Shown piece after piece: positions 16,713 to 25,879 of a stretch of 64,000 nucleotides of DNA. Both the position numbers and the translations under genes were made by a program. The DNA lies in NCBI RefSeq assembly GCF_963977235.1, contig NZ_CAXBOD010000001.1, positions 62,001-126,000 of the forward strand, given 5' to 3'. This stretch comes from Albimonas sp963977235. Lineage in GTDB: Bacteria; Pseudomonadota; Alphaproteobacteria; Rhodobacterales; Rhodobacteraceae. Position 1 is the first letter of the stretch. Every line of letters begins with the position of its first letter. The notes under the pieces were generated by a model. It saw only the letters and a program-made list of their open reading frames with translations, had not been told where the DNA came from and did no database searches.

Positions 16713-17456
16713 CCGCGGAGTCGGCCATTTCGGGCGTCAGGGCGCCGGTTGGGACGTTCGCCCGACCATAGCCGCGCCGTTCGCCGGACGCCATGGCATC
16801 CGTGCGGTGCGAGTCGACTCGCTCGCCGCCGGGCGATTCGCCCTCGGCAGGAAAGAGATGTCGGCCGGGACGCGTCCAATGGTTGCCGGAACCACGATAC
16901 GCTTTCGCAGGGTCAGGAGCCCCCTGCGAGTGTCCGGCAAGAGAGACGCCACGCAGGACGCTTCCCGGCCGCAGTAAACTGATCCGGCTGCGCGCGCCGG
17001 CAGGCGACGGTCCCGTCATGGGGTTGACGGTCGCCGCCGGGGCTCGATGGAGCGGAACCTGGGCGCTGGGGATCGCCCGTGGTCCCTTCGCCGGCTGGGG
17101 AAGCCCGGCGTCCATCCTGACGGGGTGGGGTGCCCCCGTCTGCCCCTTGCCGGTCGCGGTAAGCTGTCCGGACCTGGCACACGTTTCTTGTTCGGTTCGA
17201 ACCCTCTCATGGTTGCGCCATGTCACCCTTTCTAGGCGATCCGGGCGAAACCGAAATTCCCCCAAAATGGTGGGGGGCTGTTTTGCAAGTCATTGATTTT
17301 TAATGATGTGAACGGTATATGAAGTTAACGATCACGCCGAATCGCGTGAATCGCCCCTTGAATCACCCTCCGAACCCGCCGGGCGAGTCGCCCCGGACCG
17401 CCGCCGGCGCCCCCTTGCCACTCGCCCTCCGGCTGCGCCCGGGTCCCGAAACGCGA
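16713..17456. other. Non-coding region upstream of luxR copy 1
   Basis: No credible gene in this roughly 740-bp stretch between luxR copy 1 and the ccr terminators; the open frames are low-complexity shadows. At 17259-17276 arms CCCCCA and TGGGGG form a small hairpin followed by CTGTTTT on the plus strand. An AT-rich patch lies at 17280-17335. An unannotated small RNA is possible but not shown. Confidence 0.5.
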
Positions 17457-17487
17457 CGCGCCCGGCGGAGGGGATCCGCCGGGCGCG
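17457..17487 (-). terminator. Strong hairpin downstream of ccr
   Basis: Perfect 13-bp arms CGCGCCCGGCGGA and TCCGCCGGGCGCG with loop GGGGA, followed on the minus strand by CGTTTCGGG. It lies 42 bp past the ccr stop. The stem core recurs at 38965-38994. Confidence 0.7.
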
Positions 17488-17500
17488 CGCCGTCTGCAGG

Positions 17501-17515
17501 CCGCCCTGAGGGCGG
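17501..17515 (-). terminator. Second hairpin downstream of ccr
   Basis: Arms CCGCCC and GGGCGG with a 3-nt loop, 14 bp after the ccr stop and just before the longer hairpin. The two together probably end the ccr transcript. Confidence 0.5.
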
Positions 17516-17528
17516 GGCCGTTTCAGCC

Positions 17529-18821
<1,293 letters not shown>

Positions 18822-19136
18822 GTGCGGTCTCCTTGGCGCTTGGCGAGCGGGGCGCGAAAAACAGTCGCGCAAGATTATTGCGGATTTCGGCCGCGGCGAT
18901 GCATGACATTGCTCGCGCGTCTGCGCAACCCCCGCAATGCGGCGCAGGTGTGCGCCGCATCATTTTCGCCGAATCCGGACCTCTGGCGAGCGAATTCGCC
19001 TGACCGGCCGGCCGGTTCCGGCCCCAGGCGGTGCGCCGCTGGGTCGCTGGCCGACAGGATGCGCCGCGGGCCCGCGGGCGCCAGTATGCGGCGCCGCCGG
19101 GGCGCGGCGGATCGACCAACGCCGGGGGGATGCGCG
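18822..19136. promoter_or_regulatory. ccr promoter region
   Basis: A 315-bp divergent region. CGCAA-GATTA-TTGCG (18868-18882) is a perfect dyad 47-61 bp upstream of the ccr start. Two direct CGCAA copies follow at 18924-18928 and 18933-18937. A 14-bp palindrome ACCGGCCGGCCGGT is at 19003-19016, nearer the glycosyltransferase gene. Half-sites of this kind resemble those of RamB/PccR-type short-chain acyl-CoA regulators, but the match is not exact. Confidence 0.5.
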
Positions 19137-20195
19137 ATGCCGCGCCACGTCTACACGCTGCTGGTGGGATCGGAGCGCCGGGAGAGGATCTCGGAGCCCG
19201 GCTCGCTGGCCTTCCTCGACGACGGCGACACCGTGTTCCACACGATCACGCTCAAAGCCGGCGGCGGCTTCGGCCGCCTGCGCCAGGTGATCGGCCTGCT
19301 GCCGCGGCTGCGCCGCGCGGCGCTGGTGGTGACCACCGAGTACATCGTCGCCTGGTCCGTGGGTCTGATGTTCTGGCTGACGCGCGCCCCGGCGCGGCAC
19401 GTGGTGGTCGGGCTGAACATCTCCGGCCGACCGATCCAGCCTCGGCGGCGCTGGATGCGCCGGCTGGCCAACCTCGCCTTCCGCCGGGTGGACCTGGCCA
19501 TCGTCGCCTCCCGACCCGAAGCGCGGATCTTCCACGCGCTGCACGACATCCCGATGCGTCGCTTCGCCTTCGCGCTGTGGTCCTTCGACCTGCCCTCGGC
19601 CGAGGGCTCGGCCTTCGCGCGTCCCGCGCGCCCCTATTTCTGCCTGATCGGCCGCAACAACCGCGACCACGCGACCTTCTGCAAGGCGCTCGAGGGGCTG
19701 GAGGCCGACGGCGTCATCGTCGCCAGCGCGCCGCCCGCCTTCGATCCGCCGCCCAACGTGCGGGTGCTGACCAACATCTCCTTTGCGGACTGCATCGACT
19801 GCATCCGGGGCTCGGTCGCCAACGTGATCCTGGTCAACGACGCCAACCGGGGCGCCGGGCACATCACCATCGTCACCGCCATGCACTGCGGCCGCCCGCA
19901 GATCATCTCGGACGTCGACACCGCCTCGGACTATTTCATCGAGGGCGAGCATGTGCTGACCGTGCCGCTGGCCGATCCCGCGGCCTGCCGCGCCGCCATG
20001 GCCGGCCTGCTGGCGGACCCGGCCCGCGCCGACCGCATGGGCGCCGCCTCGGAGGCCTACGCCCTGCGCTGGCTGACCCACGACAGGCGCCTGCAGCGCC
20101 TCGAGGAGATCCAGCGGGCCTGGTGGACCGACGGCCGCTTCGACCCCATCGACCCCGACTGGGCCGCCGAGCGCGACGCCCCGCGCCAGCTCTAG
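19137..20195 (+). CDS. Glycosyltransferase, GT4-like
   Basis: A 352-residue protein starting at the ATG at 19137 after GGGGGGA. The C-terminal half resembles family 4 glycosyltransferases: GAGHITIVTAMHCGRPQIIS followed by DYFIEGEHVLTVPLADPAA and the closing helix with DRMGAASEAYALRWL. The N-terminal half holds one hydrophobic stretch around LVVTTEYIVAWSVGLMFWLT but no clear signal peptide. The acceptor is unknown. It sits alone between ccr and ecm, two genes adjacent in Rhodobacter sphaeroides, so it looks inserted. Confidence 0.75.
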   Translation: MPRHVYTLLVGSERRERISEPGSLAFLDDGDTVFHTITLKAGGGFGRLRQVIGLLPRLRRAALVVTTEYIVAWSVGLMFWLTRAPARHVVVGLNISGRPIQPRRRWMRRLANLAFRRVDLAIVASRPEARIFHALHDIPMRRFAFALWSFDLPSAEGSAFARPARPYFCLIGRNNRDHATFCKALEGLEADGVIVASAPPAFDPPPNVRVLTNISFADCIDCIRGSVANVILVNDANRGAGHITIVTAMHCGRPQIISDVDTASDYFIEGEHVLTVPLADPAACRAAMAGLLADPARADRMGAASEAYALRWLTHDRRLQRLEEIQRAWWTDGRFDPIDPDWAAERDAPRQL

Positions 20196-20270
20196 CGCCC
20201 GTCCCCCGAACCGGGGGCGCGCGAACCCGCCCAAAATCTGCGCGACACTTTATTCTCAGGAAATCAACCC

Positions 20271-20278
20271 TTGCGCAA
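20271..20278. promoter_or_regulatory. TTGCGCAA palindrome upstream of ecm
   Basis: The palindrome TTGCGCAA lies 74-81 bp upstream of the ecm start. It is built from the same TTGCG and CGCAA half-sites seen before ccr. A further shared string, TGCGCGAC followed by a T-rich run, is at 20239 here and on the minus strand at 18871-18864 before ccr. Confidence 0.45.
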
Positions 20279-20351
20279 TTTCATGTCGCATGACATTTCC
20301 GCGGCAGCGCAGCAAAATGCTCCGAATCCCTCGCCCGACCGGAGGCTCGAC

Positions 20352-22319
20352 ATGACCGCCAAGGACCGCCCCTGGATCTTCCGCACCTACGCGGGCCACT
20401 CCACGGCCGCCGCTTCCAACGCGCTCTACCGTTCGAACCTGGAGAAGGGTCAGACGGGGCTCTCGGTGGCCTTCGACCTGCCCACCCAGACCGGCTACGA
20501 CAGCGACCATGCGCTCGCCCGCGGCGAGGTCGGCAAGGTCGGCGTGCCCGTCTCCCACATCGGCGACATGCGCGCCCTGTTCGACGCCATCCCGCTCGAG
20601 CAGATGAACACCTCGATGACGATCAACGCCACCGCGGCCTGGCTGCTGGCCCTCTACATCGCGGTGGCCGAGGAGCAGGGCGCCGACCCCGCCAAGCTGA
20701 CCGGCACGGTGCAGAACGACATCATCAAGGAATACCTCTCGCGCGGGACCTACGTGTTCCCGCCCGCGCCCAGCCTGCGCCTGATCGGCGACATCGCCGC
20801 CTACACCTACCGCGAGGTTCCCAAGTGGAACCCGATGAACGTGTGCAGCTACCACCTGCAGGAGGCCGGCGCGACGCCGGCCCAGGAGCTGGCCTATGCG
20901 CTGGCCACCGGCATCGCCGTGCTCGACACCGTGAAGGCGCAGGGCGCCGTGCCGGACGAGGATTTCCCCCAGGTCGTCGGCCGCATCAGCTTCTTCGTCA
21001 ACGCCGGCATCAAGTTCGTGGCCGAGATCTGCAAGATGCGCGCCTTCACCGATCTCTGGGACGAGATCTGCGCCGACCGCTATGGCGTGAAGGAGGAGAA
21101 GTTCCGCCGCTTCCGCTATGGCGTGCAGGTCAACAGCCTCGGCCTGACCGAGCAGCAGCCCGAAAACAACGTCTACCGCATCCTGCTCGAGATGCTGGCG
21201 GTGACGCTCTCGAAGAAGGCGCGCGCCCGCGCCGTGCAGCTTCCCGCCTGGAACGAGGCGCTGGGGCTCCCCCGCCCCTGGGACCAGCAGTGGTCCCTGC
21301 GCATGCAGCAGATCCTGGCCTATGAGACCGACCTGCTGGAATACGACGACCTCTTCGAGGGCAACCCCGCCGTGCAGGCCAAGGTCGACGAGCTCAAGGA
21401 CCTCGCCCGCGCCGAGCTCGCCAAGATCGACGACATGGGCGGCGCCGTGCAGGCCATCGACTACATGAAGGCGCAGCTGGTCGAGGCCAACTCCGCCCGC
21501 CTGCGCGCCATCGAGTCGGGCGAAACCGCGGTGATCGGCGTCAACAAGTTCACCTCGACCGAGCCCTCGCCCCTGACCGCCAACGAGGGCGGCATCCTGG
21601 TCGTCGACAAGGGCGTCGAGGCCGGCCAGATCGAGGCGCTGCAGACCTGGCGCGAGGCCCGCGACCCCGCCGCGGTCGAGGCCGCGCTGGCCGAGCTGAA
21701 GGCCGCCGCCTCCGAGGGCCGCAACATCATGCCCCCCTCGATCGCCGCCGCGAAGGCCGGCGTCACCACCGGCGAGTGGGGCGCGGCCATGCGCGAGGTG
21801 TTCGGCGAGTACCGCGCCCCCACGGGCGTGGCCAAGGCCGCCGCCGACAACGTCCAGGGTCTCGATCAGGTGCGCGAGGCGGTCGAGGCCGTCTCCGCCC
21901 GCATGGGCCGCCGGATCAAGTTCCTGGTGGGCAAGCCGGGTCTCGACGGCCACTCCAACGGCGCCGAGCAGATCGCCGTGCGCGCCCGCGACTGCGGGAT
22001 GGAGGTGGTCTACGAGGGCATCCGCCTGACCCCCGCCCAGATCGTCAACGCCGCGCTCGAGGAATCCGCCCACGTCGTCGGCCTCTCGATCCTCTCGGGC
22101 TCGCATCTCCCGCTGGTGATGGAGGTGGTCGACCGGATGAAGGCCGCGGGTCTCGACGACGTCCCCCTGGTGGTCGGCGGCATCATCCCCGAGGCCGACG
22201 CCGCCGAGCTCCGCGCCTACGGCGTCGCCCGCGTCTACACCCCCAAGGACTTCGAGCTGAACAAGATCATGACCGACATCGTCGATCTGGTCTCCGCCGA
22301 AAGCCTCGAGGCCGCGTAG
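20352..22319 (+). CDS. ecm: Ethylmalonyl-CoA mutase (B12-dependent)
   Basis: A 655-residue coenzyme-B12 mutase converting (2R)-ethylmalonyl-CoA to methylsuccinyl-CoA. The start is the ATG at 20352 with GGAGG 6 nt upstream, giving the family opening MTAKDRPWIFRTYAGHSTA. The barrel domain contains GLSVAFDLPTQTGYDSDH and NTSMTINATAAWLLALY. The C-terminal B12 domain has the DxHxxG-type motif GLDGHSNGAEQ (about residue 535) and LSILSGSHLPL. Opening and length fit Ecm rather than methylmalonyl-CoA mutase. A terminator hairpin begins directly after the stop codon. Confidence 0.96.
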   Translation: MTAKDRPWIFRTYAGHSTAAASNALYRSNLEKGQTGLSVAFDLPTQTGYDSDHALARGEVGKVGVPVSHIGDMRALFDAIPLEQMNTSMTINATAAWLLALYIAVAEEQGADPAKLTGTVQNDIIKEYLSRGTYVFPPAPSLRLIGDIAAYTYREVPKWNPMNVCSYHLQEAGATPAQELAYALATGIAVLDTVKAQGAVPDEDFPQVVGRISFFVNAGIKFVAEICKMRAFTDLWDEICADRYGVKEEKFRRFRYGVQVNSLGLTEQQPENNVYRILLEMLAVTLSKKARARAVQLPAWNEALGLPRPWDQQWSLRMQQILAYETDLLEYDDLFEGNPAVQAKVDELKDLARAELAKIDDMGGAVQAIDYMKAQLVEANSARLRAIESGETAVIGVNKFTSTEPSPLTANEGGILVVDKGVEAGQIEALQTWREARDPAAVEAALAELKAAASEGRNIMPPSIAAAKAGVTTGEWGAAMREVFGEYRAPTGVAKAAADNVQGLDQVREAVEAVSARMGRRIKFLVGKPGLDGHSNGAEQIAVRARDCGMEVVYEGIRLTPAQIVNAALEESAHVVGLSILSGSHLPLVMEVVDRMKAAGLDDVPLVVGGIIPEADAAELRAYGVARVYTPKDFELNKIMTDIVDLVSAESLEAA

Positions 22320-22337
22320 GGCGCATTTCAATGCGCC
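22320..22337 (+). terminator. Hairpin abutting the ecm stop codon (repeat family)
   Basis: GGCGCATT-TC-AATGCGCC is a perfect 8-bp-arm hairpin that begins at the base after the ecm TAG and is followed by TTTCC. The identical TAG-plus-hairpin arrangement ends the MATE gene on the other strand (25862-25882). Confidence 0.7.
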
Positions 22338-22485
22338 TTTCCGTCGGCGCACAAAACCAGGTGACATGGCCCATGGGCCGGATATCCGCCGGCCCATGCC
22401 CCCGGGGGATCCGCCCCCGCGGTCACTCGGGGTCTGGCAACACCTCGAAATGCTCTTCGGCGCCATCCGTCATCGTTGGCGTTCG

Positions 22486-22811
22486 CTACTTTTTGTAAAT
22501 GGAAAGCTTTCCGTTTCCGAGCCAAACCGCTGGGTACCAAGCGCCCTCGCGAAGCTTCACACGCACCAACGGCAGGTCCTCGATTTCGCCGTCGAACCTG
22601 CCGGGCGCCAGGTATCGCTCGAAGGGGGCGCTCAGGCCGACGCCGATACAGGTTACAAGCGTGACGTAACGCTCCGTGTCTGCCTGCAACAATGCTCGTG
22701 TCGGATGTAGTCCGGATCACCCAGGCGCAACCACAGACTGGCCACCGCACCGACGATCAAGAGCGCCAAAAGGCCGAGCGAAATCAGGACTGCCCGTGCC
22801 AGCCCCCACAC
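22486..22811 (-). pseudogene. Possible frameshifted small membrane protein
   Basis: Two overlapping minus-strand frames together would make one roughly 110-residue protein. The first (GTG at 22811, stop at 22653) encodes a clear transmembrane helix, VLISLGLLALLIVGAVASLW, followed by RLGDPDYIRHEH. The second frame (TTG at 22692, stop at 22486) continues with a soluble segment ending VWLGNGKLSIYKK. Neither has an ATG or a good ribosome site, and the two overlap by 40 bp. Either the gene is frameshifted, or these are two coupled small genes, or neither is real. No family was recognised. Confidence 0.35.
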
Positions 22812-22866
22812 GACGTCCCGAAGTTCAGCTATCGCCAGGTTGCCCGCATCGGCCCCGAGCTCGCCC

Positions 22867-23685
22867 TCAAAGGCGCGCCAGAAGCTCCGCCTTCTTGGCC
22901 GCGAACTCGTCCTCCGACAGCGCGCCCGCATCGCGCAGACTGGCCAGACGCCCGATGGTCTCGAGGATCTCGTCGGCCGACACGCGGGCCGGCGCGGACT
23001 CCGCGAAGCCCTGCGCGGGGGACGGCTCGGGCGGCTGGAACGGCTGGGGCTGGGGCTGGGGCTGCGGCGCCCAGGCCTGCGGCTCCGGCGTCGCCTGCCG
23101 CGCGGGTCCGGTGCCGTCGGCATAGGGGAAGGACGACAGCGGGAACTGCCCGAACTGGCTCGACACCGAGACCCCCAGGAAGGGATCCCCCGGCCCCGAC
23201 TGCTGCTGGCTGAACCCGCCGATATTGTGCTCGCCGGTGTCGAGAAGCGCCACGGGCCGGCCGTCGCCGAAGTCGAAGGCGAGCCGCCGCGCCTGCGGGA
23301 AATAGGCGTAGCGCGCCTGGTTCTGACCGCCGCTCGAAGCCGGCTGACCCAGCCACTCCGGCCACCAGGCCCCGCCCATTCCGCCGCCCATGCCCATCGA
23401 CTGCGGCCGCTCGAAGAACGGGACGCCGGCCATGGCGCTCGCCAGCTCGCCGCACAGGTTCGAGACGGTGGCCTGCAGACCATGGTTGAACATGTCGCCC
23501 ACCATGGTCATCCCGCCGGCCATCCACTGGCCCGAGCCGCCCAGCTCCGGCACATTGAACTGCGCCATGCTACCGCCGCCGTTGGCGACCGCCCGGGCCA
23601 TGTGCTCGACGGCGGCCTCAGACAGGCCGTAGCGGCGCGACAGATCGCTGATGGCGGCTCTGCCGGCGGCGGTCAGGTTCGACAT
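22867..23685 (-). CDS. SHOCT-domain protein
   Basis: A 272-residue protein of unknown function. The N-terminus is helical, the middle is glycine/methionine-rich (SMGMGGGMGG) and contains LAFDFGDGRPVALLDTGEHNIGG, then a low-complexity proline/glutamine run of PQ repeats (about 208-225). It closes with a SHOCT domain, ETIGRLASLRDAGALSEDEF, a short C-terminal oligomerisation helix pair. The ATG at 23685 has GAGGA upstream. There is no signal peptide. It is transcribed in the same direction as ilvD, 219 bp away. Confidence 0.8.
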   Translation of the reverse strand: MSNLTAAGRAAISDLSRRYGLSEAAVEHMARAVANGGGSMAQFNVPELGGSGQWMAGGMTMVGDMFNHGLQATVSNLCGELASAMAGVPFFERPQSMGMGGGMGGAWWPEWLGQPASSGGQNQARYAYFPQARRLAFDFGDGRPVALLDTGEHNIGGFSQQQSGPGDPFLGVSVSSQFGQFPLSSFPYADGTGPARQATPEPQAWAPQPQPQPQPFQPPEPSPAQGFAESAPARVSADEILETIGRLASLRDAGALSEDEFAAKKAELLARL

Positions 23686-23904
23686 CGGAACGTCCTCATG
23701 GCGTGGCGTCGCGGCAATGCGACAAACGCCCTGCTCGGGGATGCGCCGCAGCGAGTCAAGCCGACGGCGCCGAACGCCCGTCGGAGTCTCCCCCGCAGGC
23801 GTCCTCCCGCAACATCCAGACCCTCCCCACGCCGCCGGGAGGCGGGCGGCCGGGCGGGCGACGGCGGGGCGCAGCCCCGGCGAGTCCCGTCCTGGCCGCC
23901 GCGT

Positions 23905-25734
23905 TCAAAGCTTGCGCACCGCCCCCTGCGCCGCCGAGGTGGTCAGCGCCGCATAGGCCTTCAGCGCGGTCGAGACCTTGCGCTTGCGCGGCCTGGCGGG
24001 CGCCCAGCCGGTCGCCTCCTTCGCCGCGCGCCGCTCGGCCAGCGCCGCGTCGTCCACCGCCAGCCGGATCGAGCGGTTGGGGATGTCGATCTCGATCAGA
24101 TCCCCTTCCTCGACCAGCCCGATGGCCCCGCCCTCGGCCGCCTCCGGCGAGACATGCCCGATCGACAGCCCCGAGGACCCGCCCGAGAACCGCCCGTCCG
24201 TCACCAGCGCGCAGGCCTTCCCGAGCCCCTTCGATTTCAGGTAGCTGGTGGGATACAGCATCTCCTGCATCCCCGGCCCGCCCCGCGGCCCCTCGTAGCG
24301 GATCAGCACCACGTCGCCGGGATGCACCTTGCCCGTCAGGATCGCCGAGACTGAGTCGTCCTGGCTCTCGAAGATCCGCGCGGGGCCGGAGAATTTCAGA
24401 ATGCTCTCGTCCACGCCCGCCGTCTTCACGATGCAGCCGTCCTCGGCGAGGTTGCCGTAGAGCACCGCCAGCCCCCCGTCCTTCGAGAAGGCGTGATCGG
24501 CGCTGCGGATCACCCCGCCCTTGCGATCCAGATCCACGTCGTCCCAGCGCCGCTCCTGGCTGAACGCAGTCTGTGTCGGCACCCCGCCCGGCGCCGCCCG
24601 ATAGAAATCGTGCACCGCCTCGGACTTGGTCCGCCCCACGTCCCAGCGCTCCAGCGCCTCGGCCATCGAGGCCGAGTGCACGGTCGGCGAAGAGGCGTCG
24701 ATCAGCCCCGCCTTCTCCAGCTCTCCCAGGATCGACATGATGCCGCCGGCGCGGTGCACGTCCTCCATGTGGACGTCGCTCTTGGCCGGCGCGACCTTGC
24801 ACAGCACCGGCACCCGGCGCGACAGCCGGTCGATATCGGCCATGGTGAAGTCCACCTCGCCTTCGTGCGCGGCGGCCAGCAGGTGCAGCACCGTGTTGGT
24901 CGACCCGCCCATGGCGATGTCCAGCGTCATGGCATTCTCGAACGCCGCGAAATTTGCGATCGAGCGCGGCAGCACGCTGGCGTCGTCGCCCTCGTAGCAG
25001 CGCTTGGCCAGGTCCACGATCAGGTGCCCCGCCTCGACGAACAGCCGCCGCCGGTCGGCGTGGGTGGCCAGCGTCGAGCCGTTGCCCGGCAGCGACAGCC
25101 CCAGCGCCTCGGTCAGGCAGTTCATCGAGTTCGCGGTGAACATGCCCGAGCACGACCCGCAGGTCGGGCAGGCCGAACGCTCGATCGTGGCCACGTCTTC
25201 CTCGGAGTAGGACTCGTCGGCCGCCGCGACCATGGCGTCGACCAGGTCCAGCGCCTGGGTCTTGCCGTTCAGCACGACCTTGCCGGCCTCCATCGGCCCG
25301 CCCGAGACGAAGACCACCGGGATGTTCAGCCGCAGCGCGGCCATCAGCATGCCGGGGGTGATCTTGTCGCAATTCGAGATGCAGACCATGGCGTCCGCGC
25401 AATGCGCGTTGACCATGTATTCCACGCTGTCGGCGATCAGCTCGCGCGAGGGCAGGGAATAGAGCATCCCGTCGTGGCCCATGGCGATGCCGTCGTCCAC
25501 GGCGATGGTGTTGAATTCCTTGGCGACCCCGCCTGCCGCCTCGACCTCGCGCGCGACCAGCTGGCCGAGATCCTTGAGATGCACGTGCCCCGGCACGAAC
25601 TGGGTGAAGGAGTTCACGATGGCGATGATCGGCTTGCCGAAATCGTCGTCCTTCATCCCCGTGGCGCGCCAGAGGCCGCGCGCCCCGGCCATGTTGCGTC
25701 CATGGGTCGTCGTGCGGGAGCGGTAGACGGGCAT
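23905..25734 (-). CDS. ilvD: Dihydroxy-acid dehydratase
   Basis: A 609-residue Fe-S dehydratase of branched-chain amino-acid synthesis, converting 2,3-dihydroxy-isovalerate or -methylvalerate to the 2-keto acid. The cluster and metal motifs are SNCDKITPGML and CPTCGSCSGMFTANSMNCL; the C-terminal GRFSGGSSGLSIGHVSPEA is also diagnostic. The opening MPVYRSRTTTHGRNMAGARG is the long-form family start, with GAGGA upstream. Length is normal. Confidence 0.97.
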   Translation of the reverse strand: MPVYRSRTTTHGRNMAGARGLWRATGMKDDDFGKPIIAIVNSFTQFVPGHVHLKDLGQLVAREVEAAGGVAKEFNTIAVDDGIAMGHDGMLYSLPSRELIADSVEYMVNAHCADAMVCISNCDKITPGMLMAALRLNIPVVFVSGGPMEAGKVVLNGKTQALDLVDAMVAAADESYSEEDVATIERSACPTCGSCSGMFTANSMNCLTEALGLSLPGNGSTLATHADRRRLFVEAGHLIVDLAKRCYEGDDASVLPRSIANFAAFENAMTLDIAMGGSTNTVLHLLAAAHEGEVDFTMADIDRLSRRVPVLCKVAPAKSDVHMEDVHRAGGIMSILGELEKAGLIDASSPTVHSASMAEALERWDVGRTKSEAVHDFYRAAPGGVPTQTAFSQERRWDDVDLDRKGGVIRSADHAFSKDGGLAVLYGNLAEDGCIVKTAGVDESILKFSGPARIFESQDDSVSAILTGKVHPGDVVLIRYEGPRGGPGMQEMLYPTSYLKSKGLGKACALVTDGRFSGGSSGLSIGHVSPEAAEGGAIGLVEEGDLIEIDIPNRSIRLAVDDAALAERRAAKEATGWAPARPRKRKVSTALKAYAALTTSAAQGAVRKL

Positions 25735-25861
25735 TCGATCATCCTCGTTGCAGACCGCGACGTCCTAGCGCGCCGCGACCCCGAGGCCAAGCCCGGGAGT
25801 CGCACAAGCGTCCCCCCAGCCCCTTTTCTCGCAACTTTGTTTCGCCGACGCCCGCCCGGGA

Positions 25862-25879
25862 GGCGCATTGAAATGCGCC
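25862..25879 (-). terminator. Hairpin abutting the MATE stop codon (repeat family)
   Basis: On the minus strand the TAG of the MATE gene (25880-25882) is followed directly by the perfect hairpin GGCGCATT-TC-AATGCGCC, identical to the one after ecm. It lies between this gene and the upstream region of ilvD. Confidence 0.7.
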
